64,000 nt of DNA from Protaetiibacter intestinalis (lineage in GTDB: Bacteria; Actinomycetota; Actinomycetes; Actinomycetales; Microbacteriaceae), in the NCBI RefSeq assembly GCF_003627075.1, contig NZ_CP032630.1:2542001-2606000 (forward strand). Direction: 5' to 3'. Positions 27,262 through 35,240 of this stretch are shown piece after piece (the stretch's first letter is position 1; the number at the start of each line of letters is the position of its first letter). The notes below the pieces were generated by a model that saw only the letters and a list, made by a program, of their open reading frames with translations, was not told the origin of the DNA and did no database searches. Made by a program: the position numbers and the translations under genes.

Positions 27262-28761
27262 GTGCACGATCGAAACAGCTGGATGCGCAATGGGCTGAGG
27301 GGGGCGGCACTCGCGGTGCTCGTGGGGGCGCTGCTCGTGCCGGCGGCGGGCACACAGGCTGCGCCCGCCGACCGGTACGCGGCGCCCGCGGGCAGCGGCA
27401 CGGCGTGCACGTCGAGCGCGCCGTGCGCGGTGCCCGCGGCGATCGCGGGTGCGAGCGCGGGGGGACGTGTGCTGCTGACCTCCGGCAGCTACCCCGACCT
27501 CGTGGTGAGCGGGGGAGGCGGCACCACCGCGGCCCCTGTCACCGTGACCTCGGCATCCGGGGCCGCCGTGACGCTCACGCGAGTGCGCACGACGGCGCCC
27601 CACATCATCTGGAGCGGACTGAAGGTCACCACGACGTTCTATCTGAACGCCGGGTCGACGGGCTCGACCCTCACGGGGATGCACTTCGACGGGGGCGGGT
27701 TGTTCGTGCGGGCGGCGCAGGCGACGGTGACCGGGTCGCTGTTCGAGAACGGGCACTCGATCGACGGCATCCAGATCGGCAACGCCTCGGATGTACTCGT
27801 CGAGGGCAACACCGTGCGCGATTACGACCAGAGCATCGCCAACGGCTACCACGCGGACTGCGTCCAGATATTCGACAGCGTGCGCGTCACGGTGCGGGGC
27901 AACCGCTTGGGCGACTGCTACAACGCGGGCGTCATCCTCTCCCCGGGTGCGGGGAAGGGGATGACCGACATCGTCATCGAGTCGAACTTCATCCAGGGCT
28001 GCGTCGTCAAGACGACCCTGTGCGCGGGTGGGTCGGCAGTCGACCTGCGGCCGCCGAGTATCAGCGGGCTGGTGGTCCGCGGCAACACGATCCTAGACGG
28101 TTCCACGCGCCTGGTCGCCTCACCGGGGCTCGTCTTCGACCGCAACATCGTCGGCTACCTGTCCGATTGCGCGGCACCGGTCACGAACTCGGTGCTGCTG
28201 TCGTGGAACACGGCGGTCTGCGCTCGACCGGCGTCGCTGGGAGCCGCCGGCACGCGCTACGGCGTCGTCGACTTCCGCGATCGTTCGGCGGGCGACCTGC
28301 ACCTCACGAACCCCACGCAGGCGCGGATCTCCCAGCTCGGCACGGTAGCCACCGCGGCACGGGACATCGACGGTCAGTCGGTCGATGTGCGGCTTGCGGG
28401 CGCGGATGCCGTGCCCGGGGCAAACCTCGGGGCGGTGCCGTCCCCGGTCCCCCCGACGAGCGGCGCGGGCGGAGGCGGGGGATCGAACTCGATCACCCTC
28501 ACGGCCGACGCGGGGTCGAGTTCCGACATCCCGGGGATCGACGCGTACTTCGCGAGCAAGGGGATATCGTCGGCCGCATCGTTCTCGATCCCCGTCAGCG
28601 GGAAGGTCGTCGTGCGCGGCACCCGGGTGGCGAGCGGGTGGACCGTGGCCTGGAATCTCACCGGCGTCCCGCCCGCGAGCTACGCGACGACCGCGGTCGT
28701 CGTCTCGACGAGCGGGGCGACGACGAGCGTGCCCGTGACCGTTCGCGTCGTCGCGCCGTGA
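27262..28761 (+). CDS. Secreted parallel beta-helix protein, paralogue of the EPS lipoprotein
   Basis: 499 residues from the GTG at 27262, with GGGGG about 8 bases upstream; an ATG at 27283 lacks a ribosome site. A cleavable signal peptide ends near TQAAPA with no lipobox. The body repeats beta-helix rungs and shares long blocks with the lipoprotein at 12459: RDYDQ, GYHADCVQIFD, DCYNAG, QGCVVKT and FDRNIVGYLSDC. A Gly-rich hinge (AGGGGGSN) leads to an extra C-terminal ~100-residue beta-sandwich-like domain not found in the paralogue. It is likely a secreted polysaccharide-acting enzyme; the activity is inferred. Confidence 0.87.
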   Translation: MHDRNSWMRNGLRGAALAVLVGALLVPAAGTQAAPADRYAAPAGSGTACTSSAPCAVPAAIAGASAGGRVLLTSGSYPDLVVSGGGGTTAAPVTVTSASGAAVTLTRVRTTAPHIIWSGLKVTTTFYLNAGSTGSTLTGMHFDGGGLFVRAAQATVTGSLFENGHSIDGIQIGNASDVLVEGNTVRDYDQSIANGYHADCVQIFDSVRVTVRGNRLGDCYNAGVILSPGAGKGMTDIVIESNFIQGCVVKTTLCAGGSAVDLRPPSISGLVVRGNTILDGSTRLVASPGLVFDRNIVGYLSDCAAPVTNSVLLSWNTAVCARPASLGAAGTRYGVVDFRDRSAGDLHLTNPTQARISQLGTVATAARDIDGQSVDVRLAGADAVPGANLGAVPSPVPPTSGAGGGGGSNSITLTADAGSSSDIPGIDAYFASKGISSAASFSIPVSGKVVVRGTRVASGWTVAWNLTGVPPASYATTAVVVSTSGATTSVPVTVRVVAP

Positions 28762-28779
28762 CGGTGGAGAGTCGTGATC

Positions 28780-28811
28780 GTTAACGGCACGTAAAACCTC
28801 CCCGTTCGGGG
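28780..28811 (+). promoter_or_regulatory. Candidate response-regulator box and hairpin before UDP-glucose dehydrogenase
   Basis: GTTAA-CGGCAC-GTAAA (28780-28795) is the clearest copy of the EPS-associated 11-bp repeat. It is followed by CCCC-GTTC-GGGG (28800-28811). The remaining ~180 bases to the gene show no other clear feature. This gives the dehydrogenase its own control region within the EPS regulon. Confidence 0.5.
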
Positions 28812-28990
28812 GTCACGGGGGCTTGACGCTGGCAGCGCGCTGGTGCCACGGTGAAGCCCAGCAGCTGTTGGGCGGAGACCAGGATCCCACTCCCGGAATG
28901 TCACACCGTCCACGGTCGATGGGGATTGCGTCACCACCCCGATAGGTGGCGTCAGTTGAGACTCGGAAACTCCTGACGTGAGGACGTACC

Positions 28991-30349
28991 GTGACCACCA
29001 TCCCCCCTGCTCCGCGTATCACCGTCATCGGGACCGGCTATCTGGGTGCCACCCAGGCGGTCTGCATGGCCCACCTCGGATTCGAGGTGCTCGCCGTCGA
29101 TGTCGACCCCGGCAAGATCGAGGCGCTCGCCTCCGGTCGGCTGCCGTTCTACGAGCCCGGACTCGACACGCTGCTCGTCGACACCCTCGCCACCGGTCGG
29201 CTGCGCTTCTCCACGGACTTCGATGACGCCGCGGCGTTCGGCGACGTGCACTTCGTCTGCGTCGGCACCCCGCAGTCGAGCGGTTCGGATGCCGCCGATC
29301 TGCGTTACGTGGACGCCGCGTTCGGAGAGCTTGCCCGCCGCATCACCGGCCGCGCTCTGCTGGTGGGCAAGTCGACCGTCCCGGTCGGCACCGCCGATCG
29401 GCTCGCGGCGATGGTGAGGGAGATGTCGCCGGCAGGCGATGCGCTCGAGCTGGCCTGGAACCCGGAGTTCCTGCGGGAGGGCTACGCGGTCGATGACACG
29501 CTGCGCCCCGACCGCCTCGTGTTCGGCGTGACGAGCGCATGGGCGGAGCGGATGCTGCGCGAGGTCTTCGCGCCGCTCGTCGCGGACGGCGTCCCCGTCG
29601 TCGTCGCCGACCCGGCGACCGCCGAACTCGTCAAGGTGGCGGCCAACTCCTTCCTCGCCACCAAGATCTCCTTCATCAACGCGATGGCCGAGGTGTGCGA
29701 GGCCGCGGGTGCCGACGTCTCGCTTCTCGCGAAGGCGCTCAGCTACGACGATCGCATCGGCGGACGCTTCCTGAAGCCCGGCCTGGGATTCGGTGGAGGA
29801 TGCCTCCCCAAGGACATCCGCGCGTTCCGTGCGCGAGCCGAGGAGCTCGGGGTGAGCGCCGCCGTCACCTTCCTCCACGAGGTCGACCAGATCAACCTGC
29901 GCCGGCGTTCGCGCACTGTCGACCTCGTGCGCGAACTGGCCGACGGCGAGTTGCAGGGTGTCCGCGTCGCGGCGCTCGGAGCCGCCTTCAAGCCCGACTC
30001 CGACGACGTGCGCGATGCCCCGGCCCTCGACGTGGCGCGCCTGCTCTATCTGGAGGGTGCATCCGTCGTCGTCTACGACCCGCAGGCGAACGCCAACGCG
30101 CACCGGGCATACCCCGACCTGGACTACGCGAGCTCGCTCGCGGAGGCCGTGAACGGCGCCGACGTCGTCGTGCTGCTCACCGAGTGGGCGGAGTTCGTCT
30201 CCGCCGACCCCGAGGACATGGGCGTACTCGTCGCCCATCGCCGTATCGTCGACGGCCGCAGCGCCCTCGACGTCGAGAACTACCGTGCCGCCGGCTGGGA
30301 GTACCGCGCTCTCGGCAGACCTGCAGAGGTCGGCGTGACGCGGTCATGA
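28991..30349 (+). CDS. ugd: UDP-glucose 6-dehydrogenase
   Basis: The 452-residue enzyme oxidises UDP-glucose to UDP-glucuronate with two NAD+. The Rossmann loop is ITVIGTGYLGATQA. The middle domain has KSTVPVGTADRL, WNPEFLREGYAVDD and KVAANSFLATKISFINAMAEVCE. The catalytic Cys271 is in GFGGGCLPKD, and the C-terminal NAD/UDP domain reads VAALGAAFKPDSDDVRDAPALDVA. Start is a GTG at 28991 with GAGGA upstream. It supplies an acidic sugar donor for the EPS and closes the island on the right. Confidence 0.95.
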   Translation: MTTIPPAPRITVIGTGYLGATQAVCMAHLGFEVLAVDVDPGKIEALASGRLPFYEPGLDTLLVDTLATGRLRFSTDFDDAAAFGDVHFVCVGTPQSSGSDAADLRYVDAAFGELARRITGRALLVGKSTVPVGTADRLAAMVREMSPAGDALELAWNPEFLREGYAVDDTLRPDRLVFGVTSAWAERMLREVFAPLVADGVPVVVADPATAELVKVAANSFLATKISFINAMAEVCEAAGADVSLLAKALSYDDRIGGRFLKPGLGFGGGCLPKDIRAFRARAEELGVSAAVTFLHEVDQINLRRRSRTVDLVRELADGELQGVRVAALGAAFKPDSDDVRDAPALDVARLLYLEGASVVVYDPQANANAHRAYPDLDYASSLAEAVNGADVVVLLTEWAEFVSADPEDMGVLVAHRRIVDGRSALDVENYRAAGWEYRALGRPAEVGVTRS

Positions 30350-30353
30350 GGTT

Positions 30354-30396
30354 CCGCCGGGGTCCGGGGTTTATCGGGAACTCCGGCCCCCGGCGG
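30354..30396 (+). terminator. Hairpin after UDP-glucose dehydrogenase
   Basis: Arms at 30354-30367 (CCGCCGGGGTCCGG) and 30383-30396 (CCGGCCCCCGGCGG) pair in 13 of 14 positions around a 15-base loop, starting 4 bases after the stop codon. No U-tract follows, which is common in GC-rich actinobacteria. It probably ends the EPS-side transcription. Confidence 0.6.
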
Positions 30397-30460
30397 ACGT
30401 TCGCAGGCTACTGCAGGCCCTGCGGGAATAACAGGTAGACGACAGTGGTTCGTCTGTGTC

Positions 30461-31111
30461 GTGCCTGAACCTCTCAAGATCGACATCTGGTCCGACATCG
30501 CCTGCCCCTGGTGCTTCATCGGCAAGCGCCGTTTCGAGGCGGGAGCCGCCGAGGCGGGGGTGCCCGTCGAGATCGAGTACCACTCCTTCGAGCTCGCCCC
30601 CGACACCCCGGTCGACTTCGACGGCAGCGAGTTCGAGTTCCTGGCGCAGCACAAGGGCATTCCGGAGGCGACCGCGAAGCAGATGATCGAGCGGGTCACC
30701 GGCATCGCCTCCACGGTGGGGCTGAACTACGACTACGACGCACTGCAGCACACCAACACCGTCAAGGCGCACCAGTTGCTGCACTACGCGAAGCTGCGCG
30801 GACGCCAGCTGGAGATGAAGGAGCGCCTGCTCGCGGCGTACTTCGAGGAGGGTCGCCACGTGGGTCGCGTCGAGGATCTCGCCGACCTCGCGGCGGAGCT
30901 CGGCTTCGACCGCGACGACGTGGTCCGCTCGCTCGAGGCCGACGAGCACCTGGCCGACGTGCGTGAAGACCAGGCCGTTGCCCAGGAGTTCGGCATCCAG
31001 GGGGTGCCGTTCTTCGTCATCGACCGCAAGTACGGCGTCTCGGGCGCCCAGGAGCCCGGCACCTTCGCCGAGGTGCTGCGTCAGGTCGCGGCCGAGAAAG
31101 TCGACGCGTGA
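30461..31111 (+). CDS. DsbA-family oxidoreductase (FrnE-like)
   Basis: The 216-residue cytoplasmic thioredoxin-fold protein has an intact CPWC (Cys15-Cys18) right after the first strand (KIDIWSDIACPWCFIGKRRFE). The large helical insertion and the later cis-Pro segment (QGVPFFVIDRKYGVSGAQEP) match FrnE/2-hydroxychromene isomerase-like DsbA proteins. It has no signal peptide. Start is a GTG at 30461. It probably handles cytosolic thiol or polyketide-like substrates, and no link to EPS is evident. A very short frame overlaps its stop (GTGA). Confidence 0.9.
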   Translation: MPEPLKIDIWSDIACPWCFIGKRRFEAGAAEAGVPVEIEYHSFELAPDTPVDFDGSEFEFLAQHKGIPEATAKQMIERVTGIASTVGLNYDYDALQHTNTVKAHQLLHYAKLRGRQLEMKERLLAAYFEEGRHVGRVEDLADLAAELGFDRDDVVRSLEADEHLADVREDQAVAQEFGIQGVPFFVIDRKYGVSGAQEPGTFAEVLRQVAAEKVDA

Positions 31112-31215
31112 GCGGCCTCATCCCGCTCGGCGACCCGGACGCGATCGCCTGCGAGGGCGACGTCTGCGAGGTGCCGTTCGTTCGGGAGGACGACACGCCG
31201 CGCACGTCGCGCTGA
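31108..31215 (+). CDS. Possible 35-residue microprotein with CxxxxC
   Basis: A GTG at 31108 overlaps the stop of the DsbA-like gene (GTGA), the coupling used by most operons here. The frame encodes 35 residues beginning VSGLIPLGDPDAIACEGD, with two Cys five positions apart (ACEGDVC). Its last third lies in the left arm of a 22-bp inverted repeat, so the end may be shaped by that structure. It could be a redox or metal-binding partner of the DsbA-like protein, or chance. I know no family for it with confidence. Confidence 0.4.
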   Translation: MSGLIPLGDPDAIACEGDVCEVPFVREDDTPRTSR

Positions 31216-31248
31216 ACCGGCTGCGGGCGGCGTGTCGTCCTCCCGAAC
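31180..31248. terminator. 22-bp perfect inverted repeat between convergent genes
   Basis: Bases 31180-31201 and 31227-31248 are exact reverse complements around a 25-base loop. The repeat sits between the rightward DsbA-like gene and the leftward YbaK gene, and the right arm ends 4 bases before the YbaK stop. It most likely works as a bidirectional terminator. The unusual length and the long loop leave open a small mobile or dispersed repeat. Confidence 0.6.
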
Positions 31249-31252
31249 GGAA

Positions 31253-31732
31253 TCAGCGCTGCGGGGCGGGCTCGCTGATGTCCGCGACGGTCGCGTCGAG
31301 GCCCGCGATGAGCGCGTCGGCCTCGACGAAGAGGCTCGCGCCATGCTCGCCCGCGCCCATCGAGACACGGCGGCCGACGATCCGCTCGTCGACGTAGACG
31401 GGCCACGCGGTGGTCGAGCCGAGCGGGGTGATCGTGCCGCGCTCGTAGCCGGTCGCCTCGAGGGCGAGGGATGCGTCGGGCAGCTGCAGCTTGTTGACGC
31501 CGACGAGCGCGCGCAGCTTCGGCCAGGAGATGACCCGGTCGCCGGGGATCTCCGCGAACAGGAAGGTGCCGTCGCTGCGCTTCACGACGAGCGACTTCAC
31601 GATGTCGGCGGGCGTGATGCCGAGGATCGCGGCGGCCTCCTCGAGAGACGACGCAGCCTGCCGCTCGACGAACTCCACCTCGATGCCGCGCGCGGCCGCA
31701 TCCGCCGCCACCCGATCGCGTCCTGCGCCCAT
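31253..31732 (-). CDS. YbaK/EbsC-family aminoacyl-tRNA deacylase
   Basis: The 159-residue protein fits the YbaK/ProX domain, which hydrolyses mischarged aminoacyl-tRNA in trans. Visible signatures are VEFVERQAASSLEEAAAILGI, DIVKSLVVKRSDG with the conserved Lys, GVNKLQLPDASLALEATGYERGTITPLGS and GAGEHGASLF. An AGGAGG ribosome site lies 6 bases before the ATG at 31732. It diverges from dusB, 40 bases away. Confidence 0.9.
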   Translation of the reverse strand: MGAGRDRVAADAAARGIEVEFVERQAASSLEEAAAILGITPADIVKSLVVKRSDGTFLFAEIPGDRVISWPKLRALVGVNKLQLPDASLALEATGYERGTITPLGSTTAWPVYVDERIVGRRVSMGAGEHGASLFVEADALIAGLDATVADISEPAPQR

Positions 31733-31772
31733 GCCCGGCCTCCTCACGGCTCGATCTGAGAGAATCGAGAAG

Positions 31773-32933
31773 ATGTCCACCCTATTCGCGCCCCCGGCAC
31801 CCGCGCTGTCGATCGGCCCCCTGCGCCTCGACGTGCCCGTCGTGCTGGCGCCCATGGCGGGCATCACGAACACCGCGTTCCGGCGGCTGTGCCGCGAATA
31901 CGGTGCCGGGCTCTACGTCTCCGAGATGATCACGAGCCGCGCGCTCGTCGAACGCACGCCCGAGTCGATGCGCCTCATCCGCCACCATGAGTCGGAGACG
32001 CCGCGTTCGATCCAGCTCTACGGAGTCGACCCGAAGACGGTCGCCGAGGCCGTCACGATGCTCGTCGCCGAGGACCGCGCCGACCACATCGACCTCAACT
32101 TCGGCTGCCCCGTGCCGAAGGTCACCCGCAAGGGCGGGGGAGCGGCGCTGCCGTGGAAGACCGAGCTCTTCCGCCAGATCGTCGAGGGGGCCGTGAAGGC
32201 CGCGGGCCCGCTGCCGCTCACCGTCAAGATGCGCAAGGGCATCGACTCGGACCACCTGACCTACCTCGAGGCGGGACGCATCGCCGAGGGTGCGGGCGTC
32301 GCCGCGGTCGCCCTGCACGCGCGCACCGCCGCCGAGTTCTACTCGGGCACCGCCGACTGGTCGGCGATCGCGAAGCTCAAGCAGACGGTCACGGGCGTGC
32401 CCGTGCTCGGCAACGGCGACATCTGGAGCGCCGCGGATGCCGTGCGCATGGTCGCCGAGACCGGGTGCGACGGCGTCGTGGTCGGCCGCGGGTGCCTCGG
32501 CCGTCCGTGGCTGTTCGGCGACCTGGCCTCCGCGTTCACGGGCGGTGGTCTGAAGGCGGAGCCGACCCTCGGCGAGGTCGGGGCGGGCTTCCGCCGCCAC
32601 GCGGAGCTGCTCGTCGAGTTCTTCGACGGCGACGAGGGTCGCGCCTGCCGCGACATCCGCAAGCACGTCGCCTGGTACTTCAAGGGCTATGCCGTGGGCG
32701 GCGAGATCCGTGCCGCGCTCGCGCAGGCGTCGAGCCTCGCCGAGATCGACGAGCTGCTCGGCCGCCTCGATCCCGCCCAGCCGTACCCGGGCGCGGATGC
32801 GGAGGGCCAGCGCGGACGCGCGGGCACCCCCAAGCAGCCCGCCCTGCCGGACCGCTGGCTCGACTCGCGCGAGCTGCAGGAGACCCACCGGGCCGAGCTG
32901 ACCGAGGCCGAGTTGGACACGAGCGGTGGGTGA
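31773..32933 (+). CDS. dusB: tRNA-dihydrouridine synthase
   Basis: The 386-residue flavoenzyme reduces uridines in the tRNA D-loop. It has the FMN TIM-barrel pattern: VVLAPMAGITNTAFRRL, SIQLYGVDPK, HIDLNFGCPVPKVTRKGGGAAL with catalytic Cys112, LTVKMRKG, ALHARTAAEFYSG and VLGNGDIW. The C-terminal helical domain is complete. The ATG at 31773 has a -10-like GAGAAT 7 bases upstream, so the mRNA may be leaderless. It overlaps dgt by 8 bases. Confidence 0.95.
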   Translation: MSTLFAPPAPALSIGPLRLDVPVVLAPMAGITNTAFRRLCREYGAGLYVSEMITSRALVERTPESMRLIRHHESETPRSIQLYGVDPKTVAEAVTMLVAEDRADHIDLNFGCPVPKVTRKGGGAALPWKTELFRQIVEGAVKAAGPLPLTVKMRKGIDSDHLTYLEAGRIAEGAGVAAVALHARTAAEFYSGTADWSAIAKLKQTVTGVPVLGNGDIWSAADAVRMVAETGCDGVVVGRGCLGRPWLFGDLASAFTGGGLKAEPTLGEVGAGFRRHAELLVEFFDGDEGRACRDIRKHVAWYFKGYAVGGEIRAALAQASSLAEIDELLGRLDPAQPYPGADAEGQRGRAGTPKQPALPDRWLDSRELQETHRAELTEAELDTSGG

Positions 32934-34173
32934 GCTCGCGTCCGGCTACACGCCGGCCGACACCGAGCGCATGCTCCCCGAGGAGCACTCCTCCCGCCGC
33001 AGCGACTTCGCGCGCGACCGCGCCCGCCTGCTGCACTCGAGCGCGCTGCGTCGGCTCGCCGTGAAGACGCAGGTGCTGAGCCCCACCGCGGGCCTCGACT
33101 TCGCGCGCAACCGGCTCACCCACTCCCTCGAGGTCGCCCAGGTGGGCCGGGAGCTCGCGGTGAACCTCGGCCTCGACCCCGACGTGGTCGACACGGCGTG
33201 CCTCGCCCACGACCTGGGGCATCCGCCGTACGGCCACAACGGCGAGCGTGCGCTCAACGACTGGGCCTCCGACATCGGCGGCTTCGAGGGCAACGCCCAG
33301 ACGCTGCGGCTGCTCACCCGGCTCGAGCCGAAGGTCTTCGACGCCGACGGTCGCGCCTACGGCCTGAACCTCACGCGTGCGAGCCTCGACGCGAGCTGCA
33401 AGTACCCCTGGCCCGAGCAGGACGGCATCCCCGACCCCTCCGGCCGCAGCAAGTTCGGCTTCTATGCGGACGACACGCCCGCCTTCGTGTGGCTGCGGGC
33501 CGGGGCGCCGGCGCGGGTGCGCTGCATCGAGGCGCAGGTCATGGACCTCTCCGACGACATCGCGTACTCGGTGCACGACTTCGAGGACGCCATCATCACG
33601 GGCTACCTCGACGTCCGCGCCCTCTCGGCACGCGTCGAGCACGACGCGCTCGTCGACAGCATGGTCGAGTGGATCGGCGGCGAGCTCGACCACGAGACGC
33701 TCATCGCGGCCTTCGACCGGCTCGACAGCCTGCCCGACTGGATCGACTCCTGGGACGGCTCGCGGCGCGACCAGGCCCGCCTCAAGAACCTCACCTCGCA
33801 GCTCATCGGCCGCTTCGCCGGGGAGGCCGTGCGCTCGACCCGTGAGGCGCATCCGCAGGGCGCGCTCGCGCGTTTCGGGGCGGATGTCGTGGTGCCGCTC
33901 GAGACGCGCGCCGAGATCGCGGTGCTCAAGGGCATCGTGGCGGCGAACGTCATGTCGACGAACGCCCGGAAGCCGATCTACGCACAGCAGCGCCGCATCC
34001 TCGCCGAGCTCGCCGACGCGCTGTGGGCGGATCCGAGCCACCTCGACGCGGGCTTCGCGGCCGATTTCGCCGCGGCCGGCGACGACGCCGCCCGCAAGCG
34101 GGTCGTCGTCGACCAGGTCGCCTCGCTCACCGACCCCTCGGCCAACGCCTGGCACGAGCGGCTGGTGCCCTGA
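32926..34173 (+). CDS. dgt: Deoxyguanosinetriphosphate triphosphohydrolase-like protein
   Basis: The 415-residue HD-domain protein hydrolyses dNTPs to nucleosides and tripolyphosphate, or regulates dNTP pools. The metal site is visible as RNRLTHSLEVAQ, CLAHDLGHPPYGHNGE (HD pair) and VMDLSDDIAYSVHDFED. The N-terminal SSRRSDFARDRARLLHSSALRRL is also typical. A GTG at 32926 starts it, overlapping dusB. The order dusB-dgt-dnaG is common in actinobacteria, but here two extra genes separate dgt from dnaG. Confidence 0.93.
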   Translation: MGELASGYTPADTERMLPEEHSSRRSDFARDRARLLHSSALRRLAVKTQVLSPTAGLDFARNRLTHSLEVAQVGRELAVNLGLDPDVVDTACLAHDLGHPPYGHNGERALNDWASDIGGFEGNAQTLRLLTRLEPKVFDADGRAYGLNLTRASLDASCKYPWPEQDGIPDPSGRSKFGFYADDTPAFVWLRAGAPARVRCIEAQVMDLSDDIAYSVHDFEDAIITGYLDVRALSARVEHDALVDSMVEWIGGELDHETLIAAFDRLDSLPDWIDSWDGSRRDQARLKNLTSQLIGRFAGEAVRSTREAHPQGALARFGADVVVPLETRAEIAVLKGIVAANVMSTNARKPIYAQQRRILAELADALWADPSHLDAGFAADFAAAGDDAARKRVVVDQVASLTDPSANAWHERLVP

Positions 34174-34182
34174 GCCGTCCGC

Positions 34183-34836
34183 CTAGACGAGCAGCAGCAC
34201 GCCGAGCGCGATGAGCCACGCCGACCAGAGGATGTAGCCGACCGGCACGAGGATCCCCGCGACGGTCCAGCCGCGGGGCTCGAAGGGCCCGACGAACTCG
34301 AGGGCGCCGACGAGCAGCATCGTGCCGATCACGACGCCCGCGATCACGGACCACAGCGGCAGGGCCCCGGCCGCGCCGATCGCGAGCAGGATCGTCCACA
34401 GGCCCGTGAAGAGGTAGCCGAGGTGCTCGCCGACCGCGACGCCGAGGTAGCGGTGGAACGACTGGAAGACGAGGTCGACGGTCCTCGGATCGGCGCCCGC
34501 GGCCGACTCGCGCGCGAGGTGCGGGACGAGGAACACCCAGCGCAGCAGCCCGAGGCCCTGCACGAGCGCGGCGAGCACGCCCACCACGAGCCCGAGCGCG
34601 GCGAGCGAGGGGTCGGCCACGAGCGCGGCGGCGAGCACCGGGATCGGCAGGAACGCGATCGCCGTGAGGGCGAAGAACCACCAGAGCAGCACGAGCCCCG
34701 AGCCGCCGGCGCGGAAGCGCCCGAGGATGACCTCGGTCGGCTCGCGCAGGATGCCCGGGTACGAGAACCGCCAGGCGAGCAGGCCGTAGGCGAGGTTGAA
34801 CGCGAGCGGGATGGCGATGAGCAGCGCGGGCAGCAT
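34183..34836 (-). CDS. DUF4386-like multi-pass membrane protein
   Basis: 217 residues with about six hydrophobic helices. The stretch DLVFQSFHRYLGVAVGEHLGYLF resembles DUF4386-family membrane proteins. The ATG at 34836 overlaps the stop of the upstream membrane-protein fragment by one base (TGATG), so they were one operon. The function is unknown. The gene is convergent with dgt, 9 bases away. Confidence 0.75.
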   Translation of the reverse strand: MLPALLIAIPLAFNLAYGLLAWRFSYPGILREPTEVILGRFRAGGSGLVLLWWFFALTAIAFLPIPVLAAALVADPSLAALGLVVGVLAALVQGLGLLRWVFLVPHLARESAAGADPRTVDLVFQSFHRYLGVAVGEHLGYLFTGLWTILLAIGAAGALPLWSVIAGVVIGTMLLVGALEFVGPFEPRGWTVAGILVPVGYILWSAWLIALGVLLLV

Positions 34837-35207
34837 CACGCGGCCGCCGTGGTCTCGGGGGAGGCTTCGGGTGCCGCGGCGATGCGGGTGCCCGCCGTGA
34901 GACGCAGCACGACGGCGAGCGCGACGGCGAGCAGCAGCGAGCCCGTGGAGCCGAAGATGCCGAATCCCTGCTCGGCGTCGATCGCGAGCGCGAGGCTCAC
35001 GCCCCAGGCGAGCGTCCAGCCGGCGGCGAGGAGCGGGATCCACGCCACGGCCCGCAGGGGCGCGCCGGCGATCGCCTGGGCGGCGCCGAGCACGGCGCCC
35101 GCGAGGGCCGCCCCGCCGAGCACGGCGGACGGCGAATCGGGCAGCAGCGCGGCGAGCGCGGCCGCGAGACCGTTGCCGACCGCGAGACCGAGCGCGGATG
35201 CCACCAT
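34836..35207 (-). CDS. Small membrane protein, N-terminally truncated
   Basis: 123 residues from the ATG at 35207, with about four hydrophobic segments. The frame upstream of the ATG still reads GAAQAWAFRRPPARW (to about 35252), a pattern that in similar actinobacterial membrane proteins lies in the middle of the chain. The first half therefore seems lost. Beyond that point the DNA belongs to a TetR fragment on the other strand. It may still be expressed from 35207 together with the DUF4386-like gene. Confidence 0.55.
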   Translation of the reverse strand: MVASALGLAVGNGLAAALAALLPDSPSAVLGGAALAGAVLGAAQAIAGAPLRAVAWIPLLAAGWTLAWGVSLALAIDAEQGFGIFGSTGSLLLAVALAVVLRLTAGTRIAAAPEASPETTAAA

Positions 35208-35240
35208 CCAGCGGGCGGGCGGGCGTCGGAAGGCCCACGC

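Noticed and set aside
6618..30349. EPS island considered as a secondary-metabolite or teichoic-acid cluster
   Set aside because: Priming transferase, Wzx, Wzy and Wzz-like genes together define a Wzy-dependent polysaccharide. No polyketide, peptide synthetase or polyol-phosphate polymerase genes are present.
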